Shown here: positions 27,401 through 35,747 of the stretch, piece by piece
Numbering within the stretch: the stretch's first letter is position 1
How the letters are laid out: each line of letters opens with the position of its first letter
Assembly (NCBI RefSeq): GCF_009847015.1
Contig: NZ_WVEM01000007.1
Coordinates: 93,341 to 157,340, forward strand
DNA length: 64,000 bases
Direction: 5' to 3'
Source of the DNA: Sunxiuqinia indica
GTDB taxonomy: Bacteria; Bacteroidota; Bacteroidia; Bacteroidales; Prolixibacteraceae
The notes under the pieces: model-generated
The model's database searches: none
What the model was told of the DNA's origin: nothing
The model's input: only the letters and a program-made list of their open reading frames with translations
Position numbers and translations under genes: made by a program

Positions 27401-29049
27401 ATGGATGGATTGGGCGCGTAAGAAACTCGACTCCTGGAGTCGGATTAATTTCTCCTCCACCACATCACGATATCTACTCAATTGAAGATTTAGCACAGTT
27501 AATCTATGACTTAAAAAACAGTAATAGAGATGCACGTGTCAACGTGAAGTTGGTTTCTGAAACAGGAGTTGGAACAGTTGCTGCCGGGGTTTGTAAAGCC
27601 AAAGCTGATGCGGTATTGATCTCTGGATATGACGGAGGTACTGGTGCATCTCCATTAAGCTCTATTAAACATGCCGGATTACCATGGGAGCTTGGTTTGT
27701 CGGAAACACACCAAACGCTGGTTCGCAACCGCTTACGTAACCGTATCGTCGTTCAATCTGACGGACAGATGAAAACATCTCGAGATTTGGCTATAGCGAC
27801 ATTACTGGGAGCTGAAGAGTGGGGTGTTGCAACTGCAGCGCTTGTTGTTGAAGGATGTATCATGATGCGTAAGTGTCATAGCAATACCTGTCCGGTTGGC
27901 GTTGCAACACAAAACGAAGCTTTACGTAAGAAATTTACTGGAAATCCTGATCACGTAGTAAACTACTTCGAATTTTTGGTTAATGGTCTCCGTGAGATTA
28001 TGGCTGAGTTAGGATTCAGGTCAATTGAGGAAATGGTTGGACAGTCTCAGGTATTGAAATTCAAAGATGATATTGATCACTGGAAATACAAGGGATTAGA
28101 TTTAAGTCCGATTTTATATAAAGAGACATTTGGCGAAGAACAAGGTCTATTCTGCAGCAAAGAACAAAACCATTTGATGGATGAAATCCTTGACTGGAAA
28201 TTTGTTGAAAAAGCTCAGGAATCCATCAAGAATGGCAAAAAGGTTAAAGCTGAGTTCCCGGTAATCAATACCGATAGGAGTGTGGGAACAGTACTTTCAC
28301 ATGAAGTAACCAAAGTTTATAAAGGTGAAGGATTACCGGATGGGACAATTCACTACAAAATGAACGGTTCAGCCGGACAGTCATTCGGTGCTTTTGTTTG
28401 CAAGGGTATTGAATTAGAAGTTGAAGGTGATGCCAATGACTATTTTGGAAAAGGACTTTCCGGTGGTCATTTGACTATTTATCCGGCAAAAGGGGTGCAG
28501 TTTATCCCTGAACAAAACATCATCGTCGGTAATGTGTGTTTCTATGGAGCCACCGGAGGTAAAGCCTATATTCGTGGAGTTGCTGGAGAGCGTTTCTGCG
28601 TGCGTAACTCAGGAGCCGAGGTTGTAGTTGAAGGAATTGGAGATCATGGTTGTGAATACATGACTGGAGGTAAAACTGTTGTTCTTGGAAAAACAGGACG
28701 GAACTTCGGAGCTGGTATGTCAGGAGGTATTGCTTATGTATTAGATGCTGACGGCACTTTCCCTGAGTTGTGTAACATGGAAATGATTGAACTTAATCGG
28801 GTGGAAGATGAGAACGAACAACAAGAACTGAAAGAGATGATCGAAAAGCATCTTGAGAAAACAGGTTCTTCTGTTGCCGAATTTATTCTTTCCGACTGGA
28901 AGTATTCTGTTTCGAAGTTTGTAAAAGTTATTCCAACTGACTACAAACGGATGCTCACCTACATCGATAAAGCGCGTAGTTTAGGTAAGTATGAAAAAGA
29001 ATCTGATATAATTGATGCAGCATTTGATATGCATATTGCTGACATGTAA
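24457..29049 (+). CDS. gltB: Glutamate synthase large subunit
   Basis: GltB makes two glutamates from glutamine and 2-oxoglutarate, using NAD(P)H through GltD. The 1530-residue length is standard. Cys22 in HGSCGIGFVANLKGR is the glutaminase nucleophile after removal of a 21-residue propeptide. The type II amidotransferase domain covers about 22-430, the FMN-binding synthase domain about 840-1230, and the GXGXG beta-helix about 1290-1490. The 3Fe-4S cluster Cys residues sit at about 1134, 1140 and 1145 (CIMMRKCHSNTCPVG). Two adjacent ATG codons open the gene. gltD follows after 21 bp. Ammonium for the cycle can enter through the amt system encoded 8 kb away. Confidence 0.97.
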   Translation: MMQLGFPKEKGLYRSEFEHGSCGIGFVANLKGRKKHSVISDALSMLARMEHRGGTGFDIKSGDGAGTLIQIPHELFMEECPKDGIKLPTFGKYGVAMIFFPKEDRKRSECKDIISRNLHKFGLPYLGYRKVPVDNADLGVDSKATEPNIQQLFIGKPEDMSGEEFDRKLFVFRKYTERLSRESVAGLGHDGMNIISCSYKTIIYKGQLTTEQVSLYFKDLTNPLAVSAIALVHSRFSTNTFPSWKLAQPFRYIAHNGEINTNKGNVNWMRAREALLECTAFTREELEMIFPICDLQASDSANLDMAIEMLVLSGRSLPHVLMMLIPEAWQNDPHMDPKKKEFYEYYSAMMEPWDGPASVCFTDGVLVGATLDRNGLRPSRYCVTDDDTLIMASETGVIDVDHSKVKSRGRLQPGKMFVADLEQGRIVSDEEVKAEIISSKPYGDWLKENMTYIDDLPSIPDLELKDPDEKTVFKRQKAYGFTHEDIEVILKPMAATGKEAMGSMGADNPLAVLSDRPMHLFNYFKQLFAQVTNPPIDPIRERIVMDLRSYVGGFKNILTESPEHCRRIAIHQPVLTNEQLVKLTYVDHTHFQTKKISTVFHADGKPGTLERKLERLCGYVEDAIDEGYSIILLTDFSISTDHAPIPSILAASAVHHHLIRTGKRGKADIIMETGDVKEVHDFAVLLGYGVSAVNPYMAIDSIKQMVKDGVLGDIEQAKAISNYVKAIGGGLLKIFSKMGISTLASYQGAQIFEILGINSEVVDKYFTGTVSRIQGLSLDDIAKEAMMRHRKGFPTREGGAKVLEPGGEYHWRVDGERHLLSPKAIQLLQEATRKNDFEKYKKYCQLVDDQTKAAFTLRGLMEFNSDREPISIDEVEPAKNILKRFATGAMSFGSISWEAHTTLAIAMNRIGSKSNSGEGGEDPIRYTKLPNGDDMCSATKQVASGRFGVNSYYLSTAKEIQIKMAQGAKPGEGGHLPGHKVNGWIGRVRNSTPGVGLISPPPHHDIYSIEDLAQLIYDLKNSNRDARVNVKLVSETGVGTVAAGVCKAKADAVLISGYDGGTGASPLSSIKHAGLPWELGLSETHQTLVRNRLRNRIVVQSDGQMKTSRDLAIATLLGAEEWGVATAALVVEGCIMMRKCHSNTCPVGVATQNEALRKKFTGNPDHVVNYFEFLVNGLREIMAELGFRSIEEMVGQSQVLKFKDDIDHWKYKGLDLSPILYKETFGEEQGLFCSKEQNHLMDEILDWKFVEKAQESIKNGKKVKAEFPVINTDRSVGTVLSHEVTKVYKGEGLPDGTIHYKMNGSAGQSFGAFVCKGIELEVEGDANDYFGKGLSGGHLTIYPAKGVQFIPEQNIIVGNVCFYGATGGKAYIRGVAGERFCVRNSGAEVVVEGIGDHGCEYMTGGKTVVLGKTGRNFGAGMSGGIAYVLDADGTFPELCNMEMIELNRVEDENEQQELKEMIEKHLEKTGSSVAEFILSDWKYSVSKFVKVIPTDYKRMLTYIDKARSLGKYEKESDIIDAAFDMHIADM

Positions 29050-29070
29050 TGATGATTATAAAGAGATAAC

Positions 29071-30558
29071 ATGGGAAAGCTAACAGGATTTTTAGAATAT
29101 AGAAGAGTTGCTAATCCAACTCGACCAATTGACGAACGTTTAAAGGATTGGAATGAGGTTTATGTGCTTCGCGATAAAGATACTTGCGAAACACAGGGAG
29201 CTCGTTGTATGGATTGCGGTGTGCCATTTTGCCATCGTGGCGAGATGTTGCACAATGGAGCTTCGGGGTGTCCGGTTTATAACCTGATACCTGAGTGGAA
29301 TGACTTAATTTATAAAGGTCGTTGGAAAGAGGCTTTGGATCGACTTCACCATACCAATAACTTCCCGGAGTTTACAGGACGAGTTTGTCCTGCGCCGTGC
29401 GAAGCAGGATGTGTGCTGGGAATTAATGAACCTGCTGTAACGATCCACGACAACGAACGAACCATTATCGACAATGGTTTTGAAAATGGCTGGGTAGTTC
29501 CGGAACCTCCTGAAACAAGAACCGGGAAAAAAGTTGCTGTTGTTGGATCAGGCCCCGCCGGATTGGCTGCTGCAGCTCAGTTGAATAAAGCAGGACATAC
29601 GGTAACTGTATTTGAACGTGACGATCGAATTGGTGGTTTGCTGATGTACGGTATTCCGAATATGAAGCTGGACAAGAAAGAAGTTGTTCAACGTCGGGTA
29701 GATGTACTTGCAGCGGAAGGCATCATCTTTAAAACGAATGTTGAAATCGGTAAAGACGTCAGCTCTAAAAAGCTGATGAAAGATTTTGATGCTGTTGTAT
29801 TGGCTTGCGGTGCTACTAAGCCAAGAGATCTTCCGGTGGAAGGTCGTAAATTGGATGGCGTTCATTTTGCGATGGAATTTTTGTCAAAAAACACAAAGAG
29901 TCTGCTTGACTCAGAGTTGGCGGACGGAGAGTACATTTCGGCAGAAGGTAAAAACGTTATCGTAATTGGTGGAGGTGATACCGGTACCGACTGTGTGGCC
30001 ACCTCTTTGCGTCACGGATGTAAAAATGTGAAGCAGTTCGAGATTATGCCCAAACCTCCGGGCGAGCGCAATAAAGATGCTAACCCTTGGCCTGAATGGC
30101 CCGGTTCGCTGAAGATTGACTATGGACAGCATGAAGCCATCTATAAGCAGGGAGAAGATCCTCGTGAATATTCGGTGATGACCAAGAAATTTGAAGGCGA
30201 AAATGGTAAGCTAACCGCAATTCATACTGTGCAGATCGAGTGGGCTGTAAACGACGAGGGTGGCCGATACCCAAAAGAAATACCCGGAACAGAACGTAGA
30301 CTGGAAGCTGACTTAGTGTTGCTTGCAATGGGGTTCTTGGGACCTGAAGATAAAATTGCCGAAGAGCTGGAGTTAGAGCGTGATTTTCGTTCAAACTACA
30401 AAGCGGATTATGGCAAATTTGCTACCAGTATCAAGAAAGTTTTTGCTGCAGGAGATTCACGTCGCGGACAATCGCTGGTTGTTTGGGCCATTAACGAAGG
30501 ACGTGCTGCGGCACGCGAAGTTGACCTGTTCTTGATGGGAGACACTGTGCTTCCGTAA
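29071..30558 (+). CDS. gltD: Glutamate synthase small subunit
   Basis: This 495-residue protein feeds electrons from NADPH through FAD and two [4Fe-4S] clusters to GltB. The N-terminal Cys motifs are [11 protein letters not shown] near residue 47 and [13 protein letters not shown] near 104. FAD binding is shown by [19 protein letters not shown] near 155 and nucleotide binding by [19 protein letters not shown] near 297. The final block [20 protein letters not shown] is conserved. It is the second gene of the gltBD operon and is followed by a very strong hairpin. Confidence 0.97.
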   Translation: MGKLTGFLEYRRVANPTRPIDERLKDWNEVYVLRDKDTCETQGARCMDCGVPFCHRGEMLHNGASGCPVYNLIPEWNDLIYKGRWKEALDRLHHTNNFPEFTGRVCPAPCEAGCVLGINEPAVTIHDNERTIIDNGFENGWVVPEPPETRTGKKVAVVGSGPAGLAAAAQLNKAGHTVTVFERDDRIGGLLMYGIPNMKLDKKEVVQRRVDVLAAEGIIFKTNVEIGKDVSSKKLMKDFDAVVLACGATKPRDLPVEGRKLDGVHFAMEFLSKNTKSLLDSELADGEYISAEGKNVIVIGGGDTGTDCVATSLRHGCKNVKQFEIMPKPPGERNKDANPWPEWPGSLKIDYGQHEAIYKQGEDPREYSVMTKKFEGENGKLTAIHTVQIEWAVNDEGGRYPKEIPGTERRLEADLVLLAMGFLGPEDKIAEELELERDFRSNYKADYGKFATSIKKVFAAGDSRRGQSLVVWAINEGRAAAREVDLFLMGDTVLP

Positions 30559-30596
30559 GCGGACAAAAGACGTAATTATTATAATCTTCTATTTAC

Positions 30597-30636
30597 AAGC
30601 GAGGCTCTGTGAATCACAGAGCCTCGCTTCTTTCTT
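30597..30636. terminator. Strong terminator after gltBD
   Basis: A perfect 15-bp stem, AAGCGAGGCTCTGTG with CACAGAGCCTCGCTT around AAT, is followed by CTTTCTTTC. It also faces the convergent lipoprotein gene ending at 30669. Confidence 0.88.
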
Positions 30637-30668
30637 TCGAAATAACCGTAAAATCAAGCTTTTTTTCC

Positions 30669-30962
30669 TTAGTTTCCACAGTTGCCCATTTCCTTTAGCA
30701 AGGCTTCTGCAAATTTTTGTCTATCCGAAGCCGAATCGTATTTCTTTTCCATCTCTAGAGAAAGCTCAGCCGCTTTTTCCGCCAATTTGCTGCTTTCTTC
30801 CATAAGGGAAGCATCTCCAGCCATTACTTTTTGCATTAATTCTTGCGCTTCGCATTGAAGCTCTGCGACTTTCTTGGCATCGCTTTCAATTGAATTGCCA
30901 CAGCTTGCAAATAAGAATGCAGCCAGTGCAATGGTTCCGATAATTCTGATTGTTTTTTTCAT
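30669..30962 (-). CDS. Small alpha-helical lipoprotein
   Basis: The product has 97 residues. A lipoprotein signal with lipobox LFAS-C near residue 21 is followed by a charged helical region with heptad character (AKKVAELQCEAQELMQKVMAG to KAAELSLEMEKKYDSASD) and a C-terminal GNCGN. Two further Cys residues could form a disulfide. Length and composition are like the small coiled-coil lipoproteins of Bacteroidota with no assigned role. It is the most downstream member of a minus-strand run of secreted proteins. Function not recognised. Confidence 0.7.
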   Translation of the reverse strand: MKKTIRIIGTIALAAFLFASCGNSIESDAKKVAELQCEAQELMQKVMAGDASLMEESSKLAEKAAELSLEMEKKYDSASDRQKFAEALLKEMGNCGN

Positions 30963-31054
30963 TTTTTGAATTTAAAATTTGGTTCTAATTCAATGGTTTT
31001 GGAGGCTATTACCTGTGCTTTTCGAATTATTGATTTCCTTTGCGATAACCATAA

Positions 31055-31903
31055 TTATTGGTACTCGGTCTCCAGTTTTGGTCGGAGGCATTTCCCATCA
31101 GAAAGCTTAAAAAATTTGTGGCCAATATATGCACCCATAGACGCATTTATTTTAGTAATCTTAAACTCGGCATCTATCACAACTTTCTTGTCTGTATTTA
31201 TGTTAATATCGTCAGGATTGGAGGTGATACGGGTTTCTCCACTATTGTTATAAATGGTTATATGGTCAATGTTGCCCGCAAAAAATCTTTTTAATCCGCG
31301 TTTAATAAATTGATGAAACAGCCTATCAGACAAGTCTCTATTGAAATTAGCCCAAATACTATCAACTTCAAAATGAAGATTCTGATAATCACCTTCCTCT
31401 AAATAGATTTTATTTACTGCAACATTCACATCCATATCTTCGTTGCTTTTTGTCACATCGGGCAATTCAGAGTAACAAGCGTAAAATAAAACGGTATCAG
31501 GCATAGCCTCAATTTCAATAGTTGTTTTTGTATTAATTACTTCTCCATTAGAGAATTTGGGCAATGGTGGCGAAGTTATTTCCATTTTTATATTAGCAAT
31601 AGCGACTACTTCTTCATCTTCCTGTGCTTGGGCAAAGTTGACGACTCCTGTTGTGAATTGGGGAACCCCATAAATGTTGAAATTTGTTTCATCTGCATGT
31701 ATATCACTAAATCCAAAAGTTTTACCATCCTCAAATACAGGAGTGATTGCAATCGTATCTTTAATCGCAGAGGTGATATCTTCGCTGGGTTTCTCGGTTT
31801 TCTCTTCTGTGTTCTCCGGGCTTTTATCTTTTGTGCAAGCAGGAAAGAGAAAACTAAAGTAACAACTTACAATTATCAAAAGTGCTAGATTTACTATTTT
31901 CAT
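31055..31903 (-). CDS. Lipoprotein of unknown function, DUF4403-free beta-rich type
   Basis: The ATG at 31903 gives 282 residues with a signal ending in lipobox FPA-C near residue 23; longer frames overlap the upstream gene and start with GTG or bury the signal. After a Glu/Lys/Pro-rich linker (about 24-45) the mature part looks beta-rich, with FGFSDIHADETNFNIYGVPQ and later FHQFIKRGLKRFFAGNIDHI and the final TKINASMGAYIGHKFFKLSD. No family was recognised and the DUF comparison is only negative. The stop of the previous gene lies 17 bp upstream, so the pair is likely cotranscribed. Confidence 0.62.
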   Translation of the reverse strand: MKIVNLALLIIVSCYFSFLFPACTKDKSPENTEEKTEKPSEDITSAIKDTIAITPVFEDGKTFGFSDIHADETNFNIYGVPQFTTGVVNFAQAQEDEEVVAIANIKMEITSPPLPKFSNGEVINTKTTIEIEAMPDTVLFYACYSELPDVTKSNEDMDVNVAVNKIYLEEGDYQNLHFEVDSIWANFNRDLSDRLFHQFIKRGLKRFFAGNIDHITIYNNSGETRITSNPDDININTDKKVVIDAEFKITKINASMGAYIGHKFFKLSDGKCLRPKLETEYQ

Positions 31904-31919
31904 TTCAAATTGGTTTGAT

Positions 31920-32738
31920 TTATTCTCGTTCATAATCCCAATGTCCACCGTTTACGTAACCGTCACATTCATCTACCAGAAAGTAAAAGTCTGTTTTCAT
32001 AGACATTTCCTTTGTATCCAGCGCAATTTCTTTGATCCATTCAAAAACCGTTTCTCCCTTAAGGGTGTTTTTGTATAAATGGTCGTCGTTTTTTAATTTG
32101 TAATAAATTGTGTCGTTGTTATGGTTCAATTGAAGATATATAAAGACATCGGCTATGTCCATACATTTTTGATCGTAATAGGTTTTTTGCTGGCGCCAAA
32201 AGCTGTCTACCTGTACCCTTGCTGGTGACGATGTTGAATCAGTATAAAGCTCTAATTCAATAATTTCGCTTTGTGGCTTGTCGTCTACAATCAATTTGCC
32301 GAAATTAACTCCTTCGTTTGCAGAAAATAGAGCTCTTGCCCATCCTATTACTATCCAGTGATTTTTATATTCTTCATTAAAAGTCGTTTTCATATCATAA
32401 TGAACTTCTAAAGTGCCTTTGGCATTTGACCGATATTCCGAAACAAAATGACCGTCCAATGTCGTGAAGTTAAAACCCTCGGGCGGGAGCACAAAAAAGC
32501 GGTTTGGATTATCCTCGCAATATTCCTGTCCCGATATTACTTCAGTTGTTTCGCACCAACCAAAAGAAAACCAATCAGTCCTTCGTGCAATATCCCCTGT
32601 TACACTAAGCTTGTCTAAATTTTTCTCTTTATTCTCTGAAGACAAATTAATTAAATCGCATGCACCTAATAAAAAACTCAACCCTGACAATATAAATACT
32701 AATCTATTATGAATTAAGTATTTCAATAGCATCTTCAT
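31920..32738 (-). CDS. Lipoprotein of unknown function
   Basis: A 272-residue product with a signal peptide ending in lipobox LLGA-C near residue 27. A second in-frame ATG two codons later is an equally good start. The mature domain has paired Cys residues (FGWCETTEVISGQEYCEDN near 60-77, CMDIAD near 190, LVDECDGYVNGG near the end) and many aromatic residues. I recognise no family. The spacing of 17 bp to the next lipoprotein gene suggests a two-gene unit. The codon usage is slightly AT-richer than the housekeeping genes around it, as expected for accessory DNA. Confidence 0.62.
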   Translation of the reverse strand: MKMLLKYLIHNRLVFILSGLSFLLGACDLINLSSENKEKNLDKLSVTGDIARRTDWFSFGWCETTEVISGQEYCEDNPNRFFVLPPEGFNFTTLDGHFVSEYRSNAKGTLEVHYDMKTTFNEEYKNHWIVIGWARALFSANEGVNFGKLIVDDKPQSEIIELELYTDSTSSPARVQVDSFWRQQKTYYDQKCMDIADVFIYLQLNHNNDTIYYKLKNDDHLYKNTLKGETVFEWIKEIALDTKEMSMKTDFYFLVDECDGYVNGGHWDYERE

Positions 32739-32860
32739 AACGTCTTATTTTTTTGTTTATTTTAAAAATGAATCATAATCTCTACAAACTACCAATTCTA
32801 TACGACAACGCTATAATTCAACAAAATACCTTATCTCACAGAAAATTATTTCAGGTTTAT

Positions 32861-33415
32861 TTAAAACTCAAGCGATACTTTCTTCACCAAAGTTTCGAAA
32901 GCTGAAATGACAATGAAATCCACATCTTCAATTCCAGTTGTATAGTAAGATGTAAGAACTCCTTTACCATTATGGTCATCTCGGATAATTATGTTTTCAT
33001 CCTTATCGTAGAGAAACATTGTTCCACAAACGCTGCAATTGGGCCACCATTCAATCAAAATCTTTTTAGGTGAACTACGTTTTGAGATATCAATAACTAC
33101 TCTTCCATATCCAATATACAACTGTCCGGGACCATCGGAATTTGTAAGACCATCTTCATAAGCATCAGAAAAATAGTATTCTAGATTCTCAAGACCACAA
33201 CTTTCACATTCCTTTTGTATCATCTCAGAAAATGTAACAGAAATATCATTATCCACGATATAGGCCTTGTTACTCTCAATATCGTTAAGAGGAATATCTT
33301 TGAATACATTGTCAATCACCTTTGAAGTATCTACTTCATCGTCTTTTTTATCACAGCTAACAACTAACGCAAGAAGAAAACCGCACAGCAACATTGACTT
33401 CACCGTAATTTTCAT
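32861..33415 (-). CDS. Lipoprotein of unknown function with CxxC motifs
   Basis: A 184-residue product with lipobox LVVS-C near residue 21. The mature part has two Cys pairs, QKECESCGLENLEYYFSD near 68 and WWPNCSVCGTMFLYDKDEN near 124, which might bind metal or form disulfides. The segment between is beta-rich with GQLYIGYGRVVIDISKRSSPKK. No known family was recognised. It lies 57 bp downstream of the CsgG-like gene on the same strand, and could be its cotranscribed partner. Confidence 0.62.
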   Translation of the reverse strand: MKITVKSMLLCGFLLALVVSCDKKDDEVDTSKVIDNVFKDIPLNDIESNKAYIVDNDISVTFSEMIQKECESCGLENLEYYFSDAYEDGLTNSDGPGQLYIGYGRVVIDISKRSSPKKILIEWWPNCSVCGTMFLYDKDENIIIRDDHNGKGVLTSYYTTGIEDVDFIVISAFETLVKKVSLEF

Positions 33416-33472
33416 AACTAATTTCTTTTTAGGATTTTAAGTTTTAAAAGGAGAATCGTTTTTCGATTTAAC

Positions 33473-34756
33473 CTATTCCACCCGAATATCTGATTCATGG
33501 AAATATCCGGTTTTGTTACCGAGTAATTGTGCCTGATACCACTCGCCAGCCTGATTTAGAATGGTAAGGGAAGTGCTGCCTGGGATTTGCCCCACTACTT
33601 TTGATTTGCTGTTTGGTTCGGCATAGGCAGTCACCCGTTTGCTTCTTGAGCCTTTGGTTGTAAGTTTCTTAGCCAGTACGGTTTCTCCACCTTCTTTGTA
33701 TTCAAATGGTTCGATAACAATGTCCAGATGAGCAAGAGCTTCCATGAGTTGGCTTCCACTTTCAGCTCGCTTATACGCTTCGTAGTAACCATCGTTTTTG
33801 TCATTTAACTGATGAGCAACACTGAAGCACTCGTAGGCATGTTCAAAATCGCCGACAACCTCATATAGCACGCCAAGATTATAGGCAACCTTTGGGTTAT
33901 AATTGTCCTCATCGTATATTGCTTTGTACAATTTATAAGCTGATGTAATTTCACCACGCTCAACGTAGTTGTTTGCATCTTTAGCGCGGTCGCGGTATTC
34001 TTTTACTTTAATTGTCTCCATTTGATAGTCAACCTCAACGAAATGGGGGCAGAAATAATTAACCAGTACACGGGCTAGGTCTTTGCATGCATCGCCGGCA
34101 ATAGCTGCAGGAGACTGCAGGCTGCTGTATACCGGATAGGCGCTGTTTGTCTTGGCTTCGTCGACCCGAGTCGCTTGTTCACTAATGGTTCCAAGTATTT
34201 CTCCCGATTTTACAGAAAGAATTTTCATCCGCGCCTCGCAAGTAACTGTTCTCTTTGATTTGTATTCATTCGAAACAAGACTCGATTTTTCATGTGTGTC
34301 ATTTGATGAATAAGATATGCTACCCGTAATAATAGCATCAATGCCTAGAACTTTACCGATGGCAACAGCCTGATCATCACGAACGATACCACTGTTTTGA
34401 AGGTCTTGTTCTGCAATTACCTGATTCAGTTTGTTTCGCTCAACTAGTTGGAAAATGTTAGTCCGGAATCCTTTTACAAATACACGTGAAACATCATCAG
34501 CGCCGCTACTCTCTCTGAAGAGGTCGGTCATCATGTAGTCGGCTAATTTTGTCCCTAAATCGGCTCCCGACTCTTTGGCAAACTCGCTGCTCAGGTTGCT
34601 GAAGTTGAGAACTGCAATTTTATCTACATCGGTTAGTATGACCTCAGGAGCATTAATGACATAGGCTTTAAACTTGGTGGCAAAAGGGTTAAATGTCTGT
34701 CCCTGTACACTTGAAATCAGTAATCCGGTAAATGCAATAAGTAGAATTTTTCTCAT
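33473..34756 (-). CDS. CsgG-like secreted protein with TPR and SH3b domains
   Basis: This 427-residue protein has a signal peptide (about 1-20, no lipobox Cys) and then a CsgG-type domain at about 45-235: KIAVLNFSNLSSEF, FQLVERNKLNQVIAEQDLQN and GKVLGIDAIITGSISYSS are the characteristic blocks. TPR-like helices follow at about 250-345 (AYKLYKAIYDEDNYNPKVAY, DFEHAYECFSVAHQLN), and an SH3b domain closes the protein at about 365-427 (VTAYAEPNSKSKVVGQIPG). CsgG itself is the curli pore and is a lipoprotein without such tails. This one more likely belongs to the wider group of periplasmic CsgG-fold proteins. It is the first gene of the secreted-protein run. Confidence 0.8.
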   Translation of the reverse strand: MRKILLIAFTGLLISSVQGQTFNPFATKFKAYVINAPEVILTDVDKIAVLNFSNLSSEFAKESGADLGTKLADYMMTDLFRESSGADDVSRVFVKGFRTNIFQLVERNKLNQVIAEQDLQNSGIVRDDQAVAIGKVLGIDAIITGSISYSSNDTHEKSSLVSNEYKSKRTVTCEARMKILSVKSGEILGTISEQATRVDEAKTNSAYPVYSSLQSPAAIAGDACKDLARVLVNYFCPHFVEVDYQMETIKVKEYRDRAKDANNYVERGEITSAYKLYKAIYDEDNYNPKVAYNLGVLYEVVGDFEHAYECFSVAHQLNDKNDGYYEAYKRAESGSQLMEALAHLDIVIEPFEYKEGGETVLAKKLTTKGSRSKRVTAYAEPNSKSKVVGQIPGSTSLTILNQAGEWYQAQLLGNKTGYFHESDIRVE

Positions 34757-35000
34757 AATAATACTGGTTTTTGAATTGAACTTGAAGTGTAATTTGTCGA
34801 AAGCTGGTTAATTTTTTGTGAACTATAGATTGATATTTGTTTAAGATATTTATACTGATAATCCTCCTATATCTGTTGATATAAGTTATTAATATCTTAA
34901 TAGTCCTGCTGAAGTATTTCTATATGATAGCAAATTAACAGATATTTACATATTTTTAAAATACTGACTGGTCAGTATTTTTAGTTAAAAAAGTATTAAT
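34757..35000. other. Divergent control region between the CsgG-like gene and a hydrolase
   Basis: AT-rich 244-bp gap with the TetR-type palindrome given separately. No exact TAnnTTTG box was found on either strand; TATTTTTA overlapping the palindrome is one base off and is the best candidate for the hydrolase gene. Confidence 0.4.
34958..34981. promoter_or_regulatory. TetR-type operator palindrome
   Basis: AAAATACTGAC-TG-GTCAGTATTTT is a perfect 11+11 bp dyad ending about 20 bp before the ATG of the alpha/beta-hydrolase gene. Its core, ACTGACTGGTCAGT, has the form bound by many TetR/AcrR repressors. No TetR gene lies in this window. Confidence 0.6.
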
Positions 35001-35747
35001 ATGAAATTAGCTCGAACAATGTTTGGGAGTGGTGATAAGCTGTTGGTTTTACTTCATGGAAACTCACTTAGTCAAGATATCTTCTCTTTTTTAGTAAAGT
35101 GTATAGAGCCTGAATTTAAAGTAGTATTATTTGACCTGCCGGGGCATGGAGACTCGCCAAAACCTGACAATTACAATATTCAGTCATTTAGTCGGATTTT
35201 AGCTGAGAATATCAATCAAATCGGTGAAAGAAAGTATATTATTGCTCATTCCCTCAGCGGGCATTTAATAATACAAGCACTAGATCAGCTCCCCGACGTT
35301 GAAGGAGTCGTTTGTATTGGAACTCCACCTCTAGGTGCCATTGAAGACAGCTTGATGGCTTTTCCCGATCTGGGAAAATACATGTATAAAGAGACATGGA
35401 CACCGGAGGAACTTGATTTGATTGTCAGTTCATTGTCAATTGAAAATGCGCCGCTAGTTCGTCGAATGCTTTCCCGAACTGACCCCCTCTTTCGACGATC
35501 ACTGGAATCCGCTGGTTTTTTAGTTGGGTTTGAAAGCGAATTAAAATCATTGAATCAAACTACGATACCTGTAACTTTACTTTTTTCAGAGGACGACCCC
35601 TACCTGAATCCTTCTTATTATCGGCATCTTCCCGAGAAGTTAACAAATCCTTTGGTGAATCTGCATTTTTTAAATTGGGGAGGCCATGCTCCATTTATTA
35701 AGGAGCCGGAACAGTTTTGGAAGTTACTTCTGGAAAATTGCAGATAA
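35001..35747 (+). CDS. Alpha/beta-hydrolase
   Basis: This 248-residue cytoplasmic protein has the classic fold: oxyanion segment LLHGNSLSQDIF near residue 16, VVLFDLPGHGDSPKP near 35-50, the nucleophile elbow AHSLSGH with Ser near 84, an acid in FSEDDPYL near 193 and His in WGGHAPFIKEPEQFW near 227. The nucleophile motif is S-x-S-x-G rather than G-x-S-x-G, a small departure. The substrate is unknown. The gene abuts the convergent LuxR-type gene with no gap and is probably controlled from the TetR-type palindrome upstream. Confidence 0.82.
   Translation: MKLARTMFGSGDKLLVLLHGNSLSQDIFSFLVKCIEPEFKVVLFDLPGHGDSPKPDNYNIQSFSRILAENINQIGERKYIIAHSLSGHLIIQALDQLPDVEGVVCIGTPPLGAIEDSLMAFPDLGKYMYKETWTPEELDLIVSSLSIENAPLVRRMLSRTDPLFRRSLESAGFLVGFESELKSLNQTTIPVTLLFSEDDPYLNPSYYRHLPEKLTNPLVNLHFLNWGGHAPFIKEPEQFWKLLLENCR

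Noticed and set aside
30966-31253. Possible 95-residue gene on the plus strand
   Set aside because: It overlaps the coding region of the lipoprotein gene at 31055 and has no signal, family or ribosome site.
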